Assembly: GCF_901875635.1 (NCBI RefSeq)
Contig: NZ_CABFMN010000128.1
Coordinates: forward strand, 62,001 to 126,000
Source: Xylophilus ampelinus
GTDB taxonomy: Bacteria > Pseudomonadota > Gammaproteobacteria > Burkholderiales > Burkholderiaceae_C
Reading direction: 5' to 3'
Length of the DNA stretch: 64,000 nt
The notes below the pieces were generated by a model, which did no database searches, was not told where the DNA came from, and saw only the letters and a list, made by a program, of their open reading frames with translations. A program made the translations under genes and the position numbers. The first letter of the stretch is position 1. Each line of letters opens with the position of its first letter. Of this stretch, positions 7,440 to 16,671 are shown piece after piece.

Positions 7440-10400
7440 GGGCGATTCTCCTGGGGGCCGGCGCTGCCTCCGCGGGCCCAATCGGTCAAGGGGGGCAGTG
7501 ACGGCAAGGCTGGCAGTTTGGGCAACTCCTCCTGCAGCGCGCTGCCGATGCGCCGCGGGACCTTGGTCACGCGCGGGTCGGCCCAGGTGCCGTCGATCTG
7601 GAACTCCTGGGTCGCTGCCACGGCGAGCGGCTTGCTGAGCACCATCTGCGCCAGGAAGGTGCCCAGGCCGATGGCGGGGTTGATCGCGGTCGCCACCAGC
7701 GCGGCCGTGCCGGCGTTGATCTCCGGCACCACCACGACGCGCAGATTCTGCGTCTCGCGCGCGATGTCGGCCGAGCCGTCCATCAGCACGGCGGCGTTGA
7801 CGCCCTTCATCTGCAGGTTGTTGGTGGTGGCGATGCCGTCGGCGATGCGCGCGTCGCCGCGGATGAAATCGAAGGCGAAACCGGCGCTGAAGATGTCGCG
7901 GAAGTCCAGCGTCAGCCGCCGCGGCAGGGCCTGCAGGCTCAGCACGCCCAGCAGCTTGGCGATGCCGGGTTCGGCCTTGAGGAACTGTCCCGAGGCCATG
8001 TCCAGGTGCATCTGGCCGCCCAGGCTGGGGTAGTCGATGGAGAAGGGAGAGCCGCGCCACTGCACCTCGCCGGCCAGTTGCCCCTTGCCGCGCGCCAGCA
8101 CGCCCTTCATGCCGAAGCGCTCGAGCAGCGCGCCGGCGTCGGCGATGTCGAGCTTGAAGTTCATCGCCGTGCGCCGCGGTGCCCGGCCGCCGGCGTTGGC
8201 GGCGGCGGCCCAGGAGCCCTGCGCGCTGAAGGCGCCTTCGGGCGTGGTGAGGGTCAGCTTGTTGAGGCGCCACTCGCGCGTGGCGCCGCCGCGGTTGACG
8301 GCATCGATCTCGGCCCGGCCGAGCTTGCGGCCGAGCAACTCGAAGTCGTCCACCACCACGTCCAGCGCCGGCAGGTCGCCGGGTTCCTCGTCGAGCAGCG
8401 ACTCGACCTGCTTCGCCTCGCTGGGCTCGATCTTCAGCCGCGCCAGCCGGGCGTACAGCCGACCGGCCTGCTGCACGCGGTACTCGGCATAGCCGCTGAG
8501 CTCGTGCGCGTCGATGTTGGCGCGCCAGAGCGTGCCTTCGCGGGTGCCGCCCATCACCACATCGTGCAGCGTGCGGCCCGCCACCGCGAGCTCGCCGGCC
8601 CGGATCGCCACCAGCGTGGGCACCCAGGCCGACTCCTCGGCCTCGCTCGCGGGCGCCACGGCCTGCGTGCTGCCGGCCGCGTTCTCCTCGAAGACCTTGC
8701 GCCAGGCCTCCACGTCGACCCGGGGCAGGGCGATGTTGGCCAGCACGCCGCTCTCGGGAAGCGCACCGGACTCGACCGCCGCCTGCCCGATGCGCACCGC
8801 GCCGCGCAGCACGCGGGCCGTACTGCCCGTCAGCTCGCGCTCGTACTGGGCCGAGGCGGCGCTGCCCAGCGTCATCTCGAACTGGTCGCGCGTGGCCCGG
8901 CCCTCGCGGTCGCGCCGCAGCACGGTCTGCGCGATGTGCAGCGGGAGGCTGTCGCCCGCCGCCTTGCCCAGCGGCGCCGGCAGGTCCAGCGCCAGGCCCT
9001 GCAGGTTGCTGTCGAGGCTGAACTCGGGCGTCTCGTCCCGCATGCCGACGGTGGCGGTGTAGGTGGTGCCGCCCTGCATCTGGCGCGCCAGCCGGGCGAG
9101 CCAGTCGGCCTCGCGCGCGGCGCGCAGCCCGTCGGCCGTGACGTTGCCCGTGGCGCGCAAGCTGAAGTCCTGTCCGGCGGACGAGTAGCGGCCCTTGCCT
9201 TCGACGCGCACGTCGCCGCCGCCGAAGCGCGCCTGGACGCCCGCCAGCGAGAAGCCGCTCTCGGTGAAGTTGAGTGTGCCGCGCGCCTGCGTGAGCGGCG
9301 GCGCCTCGGGCGCCAGGCGCAGTTCGTTGTCGGCCAGCACCACGCCGGCCTGCACCTTGGCCTTGTCCATGGCATCGAGCGGCAGCTCGAGCTTGAGGCG
9401 GTAGTCGCCATTGCCGGTCGCGCGCACGCCGGCCACGAAATCGCGCGCGCCGCCCAGCAACGGCGCGCCGACGCGCAGCACGTCGCCCAGCGGGCCGCGG
9501 GCCTGTGCGTCGACCTGGAGCACGCCGTGCTCGAGGTTGGGGATGCGCGCCTCGCCCTTCACCATCTCGACCGCAGTCGCGCCGGCGATGCGCGCGCGGG
9601 CATTGTTCACCTGCATGCTCGCGCGCTCGAAGACCAGTTCGCCCGACAGGGCCGTGAGCGGCGGCCAGGCGGAGGGCTTGCCGCCGGCCTCGTGGGGCAC
9701 ATAGGCATAGTGCACGTCGTGCACCTTGGCCGCGATGCGGAATTCGCCCTGCTTCGGGTCGAGGAAGGGCATGTCCCACAGGTCACCGCGCAGGCGGAAG
9801 TCGACGCCGCTGGCCTCGCCCTTCGTCACGGCATCGCGCACGTAGTCGCGCACGTCCTTGGGAATGTCCATCGGCAGGTAGCGCCAGACGCGGGTGCCGT
9901 CGGCGCGGGTGAGCTGGCCCTTGAGGTCCAGGATGCCGGGAAAGCGCGACTTGCTGCCCGACTTCGCGGGGTCGCTGGTGCGCCAGGCCAGCTCGGCCAC
10001 GCCCTGCGCATCGGCGTTGGCGAAACGCACGTCGGGCATGGCGAGCTCGATGCGCTCGCCGTCGCGCTTCCAGCGCAGCCGGCCGCTGAACTGCGCCAGG
10101 GGGAGCACCGGGTCTTCGAACACGCCCGGCAGGTCCAGTGCGCCGTCGGCCATCGCCAGCGACGCGGTGCCGCCGGCCTGCGTCATCTCGAACTCGGCGT
10201 CGAGGCCGCGCACGCCGGGCACGCCGACCGGCGGCCGGGCCTGCGCGATGCGGGCGGCGGGGGTGGAGACGTCCACGCTGGAGGCCAGGCTCAGGCCCGT
10301 CACGCGGCCGCGGGCCTGGTAGGTCCGCGGCGTTTCGAGCGGCCCCTGCCAGGCCACGTCGATGCCTTCCACCAGGCCGCGCGGTGCGCGGGCCGCGATG

Positions 10401-11560
10401 ACCCGGTGGGCCTCGTCGCCGATGGGCAGGCGGTTGGCAATCAATGCCAGCGCGCCCAGGTCCAGCCGGTCGGCGCGGAAGGCGCCGCTCTCGGGCGTGC
10501 GGCCCTTGGCCGGCACGCGCTGGAACCACAGGTTGCCGCCCGGCCAGCGCATGCCGCTGCCGGTGGTGAACTGCAGGTCGCGGGTGGAGAAGGCGAACAG
10601 GTCGGCGCTGCTGTGCACCGCCAGCCGCCCGGTGACCTGGCTGAGCACGAGCGGCTCCAGCGACTCGCCCAGCACGGCGTCGACGCGGGCCAGCCCCAGG
10701 TCGGCCGCGCCGCCGACCGGCCGGCCGTCGTCCACGTCGACCCAGGCGCGCAGGGCGCCGTTGCCTTCCCGGATGCGCGCGTCCAACGTCACGTACTGGC
10801 CCAGGCGCGTCACGTCGATGCGCGGCAGTTCGGCGTAGAGCTGGCCGTCCCAGGTCTGCCAGTTGCCGCTGCGCACCGACAGCAGCGGCTGGCGGAAGTC
10901 GCCCTGCACGGTGAAGCGATCGCCCCAGCCGGCCGGGGGCGTGGCGTCGAGCCGCATCAGGTGGCGGCGCGCGCTGTTGCGCGACACGAAGCGCACGTCG
11001 TTCAGCAGCAGGGGCGCTGCGCCGCGCCTCTCGTCGGTCCAGCGGACCGTGCCGCGCTCGACGACGAACTCGCGCTGCGAGAAGAACCAGTCGGCCGAGC
11101 GGGTGTCGTCGCCGCCGTCCTTCGACAGGTCCAGGCCCGCGACGTGCAGCCGCCCGGCGGCGTCCAGGCGCACGTCGGCCTCGGGGCGGTCGATGTAGAG
11201 CTGCTCGAAGCTCAGGTGCCACAGCGAGCGCGGCGAGACGCTGGCCACCACCCGCGCCAGGCGCAGCGCGTCGCGCTGCTGCGCGTCCTGCAGCACCACG
11301 TCGCGCAGCTCGATGGTGGGGAAAAGCCCCTTGGACTCTGCGGTGATCGACCCGATGCGCACGGGGGCGCCAATGGCCTTGCTGGCCTGCTGCTCCAGGG
11401 CACCACGGTAGTCGGCGATTCGCGGCACAATCCACGCGTGTAGGACCACGACGGACAGCGCGAAGACCAGCCATGCGGCGATCAGCAGCCCCAGCAGCCA
11501 ACGCGCCGTCACAGCCGTCATCTTGAGCAGTCGTGAAGGGGTAGGCGTCGTGACGTTCAT
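7436..11560 (-). CDS. yhdP: YhdP-family AsmA-like inner-membrane protein
   Basis: A 1374-residue protein with one N-terminal membrane helix (about residues 18-45, WLLGLLIAAWLVFALSVVVLH). A very long periplasmic body of beta-rich repeats follows, with the family's DUF3971/AsmA-2 C-terminal features such as FDFIRGDARIADGIATTNNLQMKG and IARETQNLRVVVVPEINAG. YhdP-like proteins are thought to form hydrophobic grooves that carry phospholipid from the inner to the outer membrane, together with TamB and YdbH. The gene is the first of an apparent operon with the nitrilase-family gene (4-bp overlap) and possibly the two-component pair. An alternative start at 11521 (MTAVTARW) would also precede the helix. 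Neither start has a strong ribosome-binding site. Divergent from glnE. Confidence 0.93.
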   Translation of the reverse strand: MNVTTPTPSRLLKMTAVTARWLLGLLIAAWLVFALSVVVLHAWIVPRIADYRGALEQQASKAIGAPVRIGSITAESKGLFPTIELRDVVLQDAQQRDALRLARVVASVSPRSLWHLSFEQLYIDRPEADVRLDAAGRLHVAGLDLSKDGGDDTRSADWFFSQREFVVERGTVRWTDERRGAAPLLLNDVRFVSRNSARRHLMRLDATPPAGWGDRFTVQGDFRQPLLSVRSGNWQTWDGQLYAELPRIDVTRLGQYVTLDARIREGNGALRAWVDVDDGRPVGGAADLGLARVDAVLGESLEPLVLSQVTGRLAVHSSADLFAFSTRDLQFTTGSGMRWPGGNLWFQRVPAKGRTPESGAFRADRLDLGALALIANRLPIGDEAHRVIAARAPRGLVEGIDVAWQGPLETPRTYQARGRVTGLSLASSVDVSTPAARIAQARPPVGVPGVRGLDAEFEMTQAGGTASLAMADGALDLPGVFEDPVLPLAQFSGRLRWKRDGERIELAMPDVRFANADAQGVAELAWRTSDPAKSGSKSRFPGILDLKGQLTRADGTRVWRYLPMDIPKDVRDYVRDAVTKGEASGVDFRLRGDLWDMPFLDPKQGEFRIAAKVHDVHYAYVPHEAGGKPSAWPPLTALSGELVFERASMQVNNARARIAGATAVEMVKGEARIPNLEHGVLQVDAQARGPLGDVLRVGAPLLGGARDFVAGVRATGNGDYRLKLELPLDAMDKAKVQAGVVLADNELRLAPEAPPLTQARGTLNFTESGFSLAGVQARFGGGDVRVEGKGRYSSAGQDFSLRATGNVTADGLRAAREADWLARLARQMQGGTTYTATVGMRDETPEFSLDSNLQGLALDLPAPLGKAAGDSLPLHIAQTVLRRDREGRATRDQFEMTLGSAASAQYERELTGSTARVLRGAVRIGQAAVESGALPESGVLANIALPRVDVEAWRKVFEENAAGSTQAVAPASEAEESAWVPTLVAIRAGELAVAGRTLHDVVMGGTREGTLWRANIDAHELSGYAEYRVQQAGRLYARLARLKIEPSEAKQVESLLDEEPGDLPALDVVVDDFELLGRKLGRAEIDAVNRGGATREWRLNKLTLTTPEGAFSAQGSWAAAANAGGRAPRRTAMNFKLDIADAGALLERFGMKGVLARGKGQLAGEVQWRGSPFSIDYPSLGGQMHLDMASGQFLKAEPGIAKLLGVLSLQALPRRLTLDFRDIFSAGFAFDFIRGDARIADGIATTNNLQMKGVNAAVLMDGSADIARETQNLRVVVVPEINAGTAALVATAINPAIGLGTFLAQMVLSKPLAVAATQEFQIDGTWADPRVTKVPRRIGSALQEELPKLPALPSLPPLTDWARGGSAGPQENRP

Positions 11561-11585
11561 TGAGGATCGCGCTGTGTCGGAAATT

Positions 11586-14453
11586 ATGACCGCCGGCCCC
11601 CGGCCGGGTTCCTCCGCGGCGGGCGCCGGCGAAGACGCGACGCCGCCGTCCGCCCACGCCCGTTTCGTGCAACGCCTGCGGCGCCGTTATGCCGCGGAAC
11701 TGCCCTTGCTGCCTGTAGGCGCACCGGTGCGCGGCCACATGGAGGCCGCCTACGGCGTGCTGCGCGAACAAGGCCATGCCGCCGGCGATGCGCTGCGCAT
11801 CGTGCGCCAGCTGGTGATGGAGCGCCTGGTCTCCCTCGACTGCGACGGTGCCCTCCCGTGCGCGCTGTCGGACGTGACGCAGGCCGTGACGCAGCTGGCC
11901 GAATTCGCGCTCGACACCGCCTGCGGCGTCGCCTTCGCCGAACTCGACGCCGTGCATGGCCAGCCGCAGGCCCCCGAAGGCGCCCGTGCGCAGCTGTGGG
12001 TGGTGGGCATGGGCAAGCTCGGCGCGCGGGAGCTCAATGTCTCCAGCGACATCGACCTCATCTACCTGTACGACCACGACGGCGAAACCGCCGGCGACGC
12101 CACAGGCCGCGGCCGGCTGTCGAACCAGGAGTACTTCGCCCGCGCCGTGAAGCGCATCTACCAGCTCGTGGGCGAGACGACCGAGCACGGCTTCGTCTTC
12201 CGCGTCGACCTGGCGCTGCGACCCAACGGCAATTCGGGCCCGAGCGTGGTCTCGCTCGACGCGCTGGAGGAATACCTGCAGGTGCAGGGGCGCGAGTGGG
12301 AGCGCTTCGCCTGGCTCAAGAGCCGCGTGGTCGCGCCCACCGCCGTGGTGACGGGTGGTCTGGCGCAGGGCCTGCGCGGGGTGGTGCTGCCCTTCGTGTT
12401 CCGCCGCTACCTCGACTACAGCGTATTCGACGCGCTGCGCGTGCTGCACCGCCAGATCCGCGACCAGGCGGCGCGCCGCAGTGCCGGCCGGCCCGAGCGC
12501 GCCAACGACGTCAAGCTCTCGCGCGGCGGCATCCGCGAGATCGAGTTCACGGTCCAGCTGCTGCAGGTGGTGCGCGGCGGCCAGTTCCCCGAGTTGCGCA
12601 CGCGGCCCACGCTCGATGCGCTGCAGCGGCTGGCGCGAGCCGGGCTGATGCCGCAGGCCACGGCCGACGCACTGGCGCGTGCCTACGAGTTCCTGCGCCG
12701 GGTCGAGCACCGCATCCAGTACCTGGACGACCAGCAGACCCACATGCTGCCGGTGGCCGACGACGACCTGCGCTGGATCGCGCGCACCCTGGGCTTTGCC
12801 GACTGTTGTGCCTTCCTGTCCGAGCTCGATGCGCACCGCGAGTTCGTGGCCGAGGAGTTCGACAAGCTGCTCGGCGGCGGCGGCGACAAGCGCTGCAGCG
12901 GCGGGCAGTGCAAGGGCGGGCCGAAGGGCGCGGCGCCCATCGACCTGGCCGAGCTGCTCGCCGAGCTGCCGGCCCCCTTCGCCGAGCGGGTGAAGGCCTG
13001 GTGCGACCACCCGCGCGTGCTGGCGCTGCGCGACGAGACCCATGCCCGGCTGCGCCAGCTGGTGCGGCGCACCGGCCAATGGCTGCAGGAGCCGGACGGC
13101 GAAGGCGCCGGCCAGACGACCAGCCACATCGAGGCCGCCTTGCGCTGGGCGGACTGGATCGAGCCCCTGCTGCGCCGCGAGAGCTACCTGGCGCTGCTGG
13201 TCGAGCGCCCCGGCGTGCACGAGCGCCTGCTGCGCCTGCTCGGCTCGGCCAAGTGGCCGGCCCGCTACCTCATGCAGCACCCCGGCGTGATCGACGAGCT
13301 GGCGGGTGTGGAGATGCTGCAGGGCCGCTTCAACGCCGCCGAATTCGAGGACGAGGTGGAGGCCCGGCGCAGCTCGCTGTCGAGCACCGGCGAGGCCGAC
13401 GAGGAGGCCCTGCTCAACGTGCTGCGGCGCGCCCACCATGCCGAGGTGTTCCGCACGCTGGCGCGCGACGTCGACGGCCGCCTCACCGTGGAGCAGGTCG
13501 CCGATGACCTGAGCGCCCTGGCCGATGCGGTGCTGCGCGTGACGGCCCGCTGGTGCTGGAGCCATGTGCGCAACCGGCACCGCGAGCAGCCGCAGTTCGC
13601 CATCATCGGCTACGGCAAGCTGGGCGGGAAGGAGCTGGGCTACGGCAGCGACCTGGACATCGTCTTCGTCTACGACGACGACGACGAGAGCGCCGGCGAC
13701 GTGTATGCCGCCTACGTGCGCAAGCTCATCAACTGGCTCACGGTGAAGACCGCCGAGGGCGACCTGTTCGAAATCGACACCGCCCTGCGGCCCAACGGCA
13801 ACTCGGGCCTGCTGACCACCAGCTTCGAGGCCTACGAGAAGTACCAGCTCGGCCGCGGCAGCAACACCGCGTGGACCTGGGAGCACCAGGCCATGACGCG
13901 TGCGCGCTTCGTGCTCGGCGGGAACGAGGCCCCCACGCTCGGCACTGACGTGTCCTCGCTGCCCCCCGAGGGGGCTCGCCCCGCCTTGGGGCGGCCCGGC
14001 GGCGGCGCGGCCTCTTTGCGCGAGCGCTTCGACCGCGTGCGCGAGGCCGTCATCACCGCGCCGCGCGACGTCCAGGCGCTGCGCAAGGAGATCGTCGCCA
14101 TGCGCGACAAGGTGCGTGCCGCGCACCCGGTCAAGGCGGAGCGCTTCGACGTCAAGCACAGCCCCGGCGGCATGGTCGACGCGGAGTTCGCGGTGCAGTT
14201 CCTGGTGCTGTCGGCCTCGGACGCGCACCCGTCGCTGGTGCCCAACGTCGGCAATATCGCCCTGCTGCTGCGGGCCGAGGCGGCCGGCCTGCTGCCCGAG
14301 GGCGTGGGCCGCGACGCGGCGGCCGCCTACCGCGAGCTGCGCCGCCTGCAGCACCGCGCCCGCCTCAACGAGGAACCGACCCAGTTCCCGCCGGCGCTGC
14401 TGGCGCCGCAGCGCGACGCCATGCTGGCGCTCTGGAGGGCGGTCTTTGGATAG
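11586..14453 (+). CDS. glnE: Bifunctional glutamine synthetase adenylyltransferase / adenylyl-removing enzyme
   Basis: About 955 residues. It has two nucleotidyltransferase domains: the N-terminal adenylyl-removing domain with SDIDLIYLYDHD (about residue 154) and the C-terminal adenylyltransferase domain with GSDLDIVFVYDDDDE (about residue 686). Each is followed by the repeated motif ALRPNGNSG. GlnE adenylylates and deadenylylates glutamine synthetase under control of PII and glutamine. The start at 11586 is preferred because it gives the usual family length; a longer frame opens at 11523 inside the yhdP 5' end. An unusual insert of about 25-28 residues (about 786-812; SSLPPEGARPALGRP) is encoded by a palindromic DNA element. 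The gene overlaps the downstream rlpA-like start by 8 bp. Confidence 0.95.
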   Translation: MTAGPRPGSSAAGAGEDATPPSAHARFVQRLRRRYAAELPLLPVGAPVRGHMEAAYGVLREQGHAAGDALRIVRQLVMERLVSLDCDGALPCALSDVTQAVTQLAEFALDTACGVAFAELDAVHGQPQAPEGARAQLWVVGMGKLGARELNVSSDIDLIYLYDHDGETAGDATGRGRLSNQEYFARAVKRIYQLVGETTEHGFVFRVDLALRPNGNSGPSVVSLDALEEYLQVQGREWERFAWLKSRVVAPTAVVTGGLAQGLRGVVLPFVFRRYLDYSVFDALRVLHRQIRDQAARRSAGRPERANDVKLSRGGIREIEFTVQLLQVVRGGQFPELRTRPTLDALQRLARAGLMPQATADALARAYEFLRRVEHRIQYLDDQQTHMLPVADDDLRWIARTLGFADCCAFLSELDAHREFVAEEFDKLLGGGGDKRCSGGQCKGGPKGAAPIDLAELLAELPAPFAERVKAWCDHPRVLALRDETHARLRQLVRRTGQWLQEPDGEGAGQTTSHIEAALRWADWIEPLLRRESYLALLVERPGVHERLLRLLGSAKWPARYLMQHPGVIDELAGVEMLQGRFNAAEFEDEVEARRSSLSSTGEADEEALLNVLRRAHHAEVFRTLARDVDGRLTVEQVADDLSALADAVLRVTARWCWSHVRNRHREQPQFAIIGYGKLGGKELGYGSDLDIVFVYDDDDESAGDVYAAYVRKLINWLTVKTAEGDLFEIDTALRPNGNSGLLTTSFEAYEKYQLGRGSNTAWTWEHQAMTRARFVLGGNEAPTLGTDVSSLPPEGARPALGRPGGGAASLRERFDRVREAVITAPRDVQALRKEIVAMRDKVRAAHPVKAERFDVKHSPGGMVDAEFAVQFLVLSASDAHPSLVPNVGNIALLLRAEAAGLLPEGVGRDAAAAYRELRRLQHRARLNEEPTQFPPALLAPQRDAMLALWRAVFG
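13943..14015 (+). repeat. Palindromic repeat element inserted in frame within glnE
   Basis: This segment contains two tight hairpins, GCCCCC-CGA-GGGGGC-like (13961-13975) and CGCCCC-GCCTT-GGGGCG (about 13978-13993), followed by a GC-only run. The flanking GlnE sequence (ARFVLGG ... RERFDRVRE) reads as a continuous family protein if the segment is removed. Elements of this sort are, to my knowledge, common between genes in Comamonadaceae; here it sits within a gene. Confidence 0.65.
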
Positions 14454-15594
14454 GCGGCTCGGGTGGCTGGCCCTGGCGGGTGCCGTGGCGCTGGCGGGCT
14501 GCGCGAGCGGCTCACGCGGCGGCCGCGATGGCGCGCCAAGCGCGGTGCCCAGCGGCCTCGACCGGGTGCCCGACGCCGAGCCGCGCGTCGAGCCCGTGCG
14601 CAGCAGCGGCGGCACCAGCAAGCCCTACACGGTGCTCGGCCGCGCCTACATGCCGATCACCGACGACCGCCCCTTCCGCGAGAGCGGCCTGGCCTCGTGG
14701 TACGGCACGGGCTTCCATGCCCAGTCCACCGCCAGCGGCGAGCCCTACGACATGTACGCGATGACGGCCGCGCACAAGACGCTGCCGCTGCCCAGCTACG
14801 TGCGCGTGCGCAACCCGGCCAACGGCCGCGAGGTGATCGTGCGCGTGAACGATCGCGGGCCCTTCCATGACGGGCGGATCATCGACCTCAGCTACACGGC
14901 CGCCCTGCGCCTCGATTTGCTGCGCGGCGTGGCGCCGGTGGAGATCGAGCGCATCACCAACGAGGACATCCGCACCGGCGCCTGGCGCCGCGAGGGCGAC
15001 ACGCGGCTGGCCGCCGCGCCTGCGCCGCCGGCCCCACGCAGCGACGCGGTGGCCGTGCCGTCCGCCTGGGCGACGCCGGTCGCCGCACGGCCGGGCGATC
15101 GGGCGCCGACGGCGACACGCCCCACCGGCACGCTGCTCGCCCAGGCCACGCCGCTGCCCACCGAAACGGACACCGGCGCACCGACCGCCAGCGACGCCGC
15201 ACCACCGCCGCGCTTTCGCGGCATGGAGGTGACCGACCTGCCGGCACTGACCCCCGCATCACCACCGCCGCCCGCCGCCGCACCTGCGCCTGCAACCGCG
15301 AGCACGGCGCCCGCCGCACCCCCAGCCGGTCCATCGACCGCCGGCTCCGGTGCGCCCGCGCCGGGCTTCTGGGTCCAGCTCGGCGCCTTCCGCGAGCGTG
15401 AGGGCGCCGACAGCCTCCAGGCCCAGGCCGGGCGCGCACTGCCGTCCCTGGCGGCGCAATTGCGCGTGTTCAGCGAGAACGGCACGCACCGGCTCCAGGC
15501 CGGGCCCTTCGCCTCGCGCGAGACGGCCAACGACACGGCCACGCAGTTGCGCAACGGGCTGCGGCTGGCACCGATCGTGGTCGAGCGGCGCTGA
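14446..15594 (+). CDS. rlpA: RlpA-type septal-ring lytic transglycosylase with SPOR domain
   Basis: A 382-residue lipoprotein. No ATG precedes the signal peptide; the TTG at 14446 has a strong Shine-Dalgarno GGAGGG at 14434-14439 and gives a signal ending ALAGC (Cys about 19). The RlpA double-psi beta-barrel (about 80-170) includes ASWYGTGFH, MYAMTAAHKTLP, VNDRGPFHDGR and IIDLSYTAA; the catalytic-type Glu-Asp region is present. A long low-complexity Pro/Ala linker leads to a C-terminal SPOR domain (about 303-380; WVQLGAFREREGA, RLQAGPFASRETA) that binds denuded glycan strands at the division site. The gene overlaps the end of glnE by 8 bp, so it may be translationally coupled to it. Confidence 0.93.
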   Translation: MDRRLGWLALAGAVALAGCASGSRGGRDGAPSAVPSGLDRVPDAEPRVEPVRSSGGTSKPYTVLGRAYMPITDDRPFRESGLASWYGTGFHAQSTASGEPYDMYAMTAAHKTLPLPSYVRVRNPANGREVIVRVNDRGPFHDGRIIDLSYTAALRLDLLRGVAPVEIERITNEDIRTGAWRREGDTRLAAAPAPPAPRSDAVAVPSAWATPVAARPGDRAPTATRPTGTLLAQATPLPTETDTGAPTASDAAPPPRFRGMEVTDLPALTPASPPPPAAAPAPATASTAPAAPPAGPSTAGSGAPAPGFWVQLGAFREREGADSLQAQAGRALPSLAAQLRVFSENGTHRLQAGPFASRETANDTATQLRNGLRLAPIVVERR

Positions 15595-15617
15595 GAGGCC
15601 GAGGGCGCCCGTCGCCG

Positions 15618-16505
15618 CTACGACGGAAATTCCGCCGCGATGCGCGCGAGCTTGTCGGGGTTGCGCTGCGCGTGGATGCGCACGATGCGCTCGCCGTCCC
15701 ATTCGAAGGCCTGGACCGACTCCAATGCGCCGTCGACGTAGCGCAGCAAGCCGGGGGCGCCGTTCACTTCGGCCACCACGAGCTTCAGCGCGCCCGCATG
15801 CCTGCGCGCGACGGCGAAGTACAGCTGCGCCACGCGCTGCCCGCCCACCAGCGGCCGGCCGAAGGACGGCACCTTGCCGCCGCCGTCACCGATCAGCGTG
15901 ACGTCTTCGGCGAGCAGGGACTTCAACCCCTGCAGGTCGCCGCGCGCCGAGGCGTCGGCGAAACTGCGCAGCAACGCCATCTGCCGCTCGCGCGCCACCC
16001 TGAATCGAGGCCGCCCTTCCTGCACGGCGGCCTTGGCGCGGTGCACCAGTTGCCGGCACGCAGCCTCGCTCCTGCCCAGCGTGGCGGCGACCTCGGCGTA
16101 GTCGACGTCGAAGACCTCCCGCAGCAGGAAGGCCGCGCGCGCATCGGGCGCGAGTCGCTCGAGCACGGCAAGGAAGGCAACGGACAGCATGTCGGCCCGC
16201 TCGACGAGGGCCTCGGGCGTGGCCGGCCCGTCGGCATCGGCCTCGACCATGGGCTCGGGCAGCCAGGTGCCGACGTAGTGCTCGCGCTGGCGCTGGGCGG
16301 AGCGCAGCCGGTCGAGCGCCAGGCGCGTGGTGACGGTCACCAGCCAGGCCTCGGCGTTGTCGAGCGAGTGGTAGGCCGCCTCGTGCCAGCGCAGCCAGGC
16401 GTCCTGCACGACGTCCTCGGCGTCGGCGACGGAACCGAGCATGCGGTAGGCAATGCCCTTGAGGCGCGGGCGGTGGCGGTCGAAGGTACGGGTGGCGTCG
16501 TCCAT
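15618..16505 (-). CDS. ECF41 (SigJ-like) RNA polymerase sigma factor
   Basis: A 295-residue sigma factor. Region 2 contains DAEDVVQDAWLRWHEA and region 4 FDVDYAEVAATLGRSEAACRQLVHRAK. The roughly 100-residue C-terminal SnoaL-like extension carries the two ECF41 hallmark motifs, DGGGK and NPDKL. In ECF41 proteins this extension replaces a separate anti-sigma factor and tunes activity. The start MDDATRTF at 16505 was chosen because a promoter matching the ECF41 consensus ends only about 9 bp upstream, making the longer frame to 16550 untranscribable from that promoter. The usual partner, a carboxymuconolactone-decarboxylase or oxidoreductase gene, is not adjacent. Confidence 0.92.
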   Translation of the reverse strand: MDDATRTFDRHRPRLKGIAYRMLGSVADAEDVVQDAWLRWHEAAYHSLDNAEAWLVTVTTRLALDRLRSAQRQREHYVGTWLPEPMVEADADGPATPEALVERADMLSVAFLAVLERLAPDARAAFLLREVFDVDYAEVAATLGRSEAACRQLVHRAKAAVQEGRPRFRVARERQMALLRSFADASARGDLQGLKSLLAEDVTLIGDGGGKVPSFGRPLVGGQRVAQLYFAVARRHAGALKLVVAEVNGAPGLLRYVDGALESVQAFEWDGERIVRIHAQRNPDKLARIAAEFPS

Positions 16506-16513
16506 GACGACTA

Positions 16514-16540
16514 GACGCGCGAGCGGTCCGGCTTGTGACA
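16514..16540 (-). promoter_or_regulatory. ECF41-type autoregulatory promoter
   Basis: Read on the minus strand: TGTCACA (16540-16534), a 16-bp spacer, then CGTC (16517-16514). This is an exact match to the published ECF41 promoter pattern TGTCACA-N16-CGTC as I recall it. The -10 element lies 8 bp before the sigma-factor ATG, implying a leaderless or near-leaderless transcript. Confidence 0.75.
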
Positions 16541-16564
16541 GGCTGCGCATGCCGTGTCGCAGAG

Positions 16565-16628
16565 TGCTATCGAAAACATAGCTGGTCGCGCCCGCCCCAC
16601 GGACGCTGGAAGCCGATTTGGCTTGAAA
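16565..16628 (+). repeat. Dispersed double-hairpin repeat, copy 1
   Basis: GCTAT...ATAGCT hairpin followed by a CGCCCG/GGACGCT arm and the tail GCCGATTTGGCTTGAAA. Intergenic, between the ECF41 gene and the diiron-protein gene. Member of a ten-copy family in this window. Confidence 0.8.
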
Positions 16629-16671
16629 CGCCGGGTGCAGCCGGCCATGGGCGCCAGCCGCCCGCGCCTTC

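Noticed and set aside
8006..11443. Very long plus-strand frame (1145 codons) opposite yhdP
   Set aside because: Antisense shadow: low-complexity Ala/His/Arg composition and no motifs.
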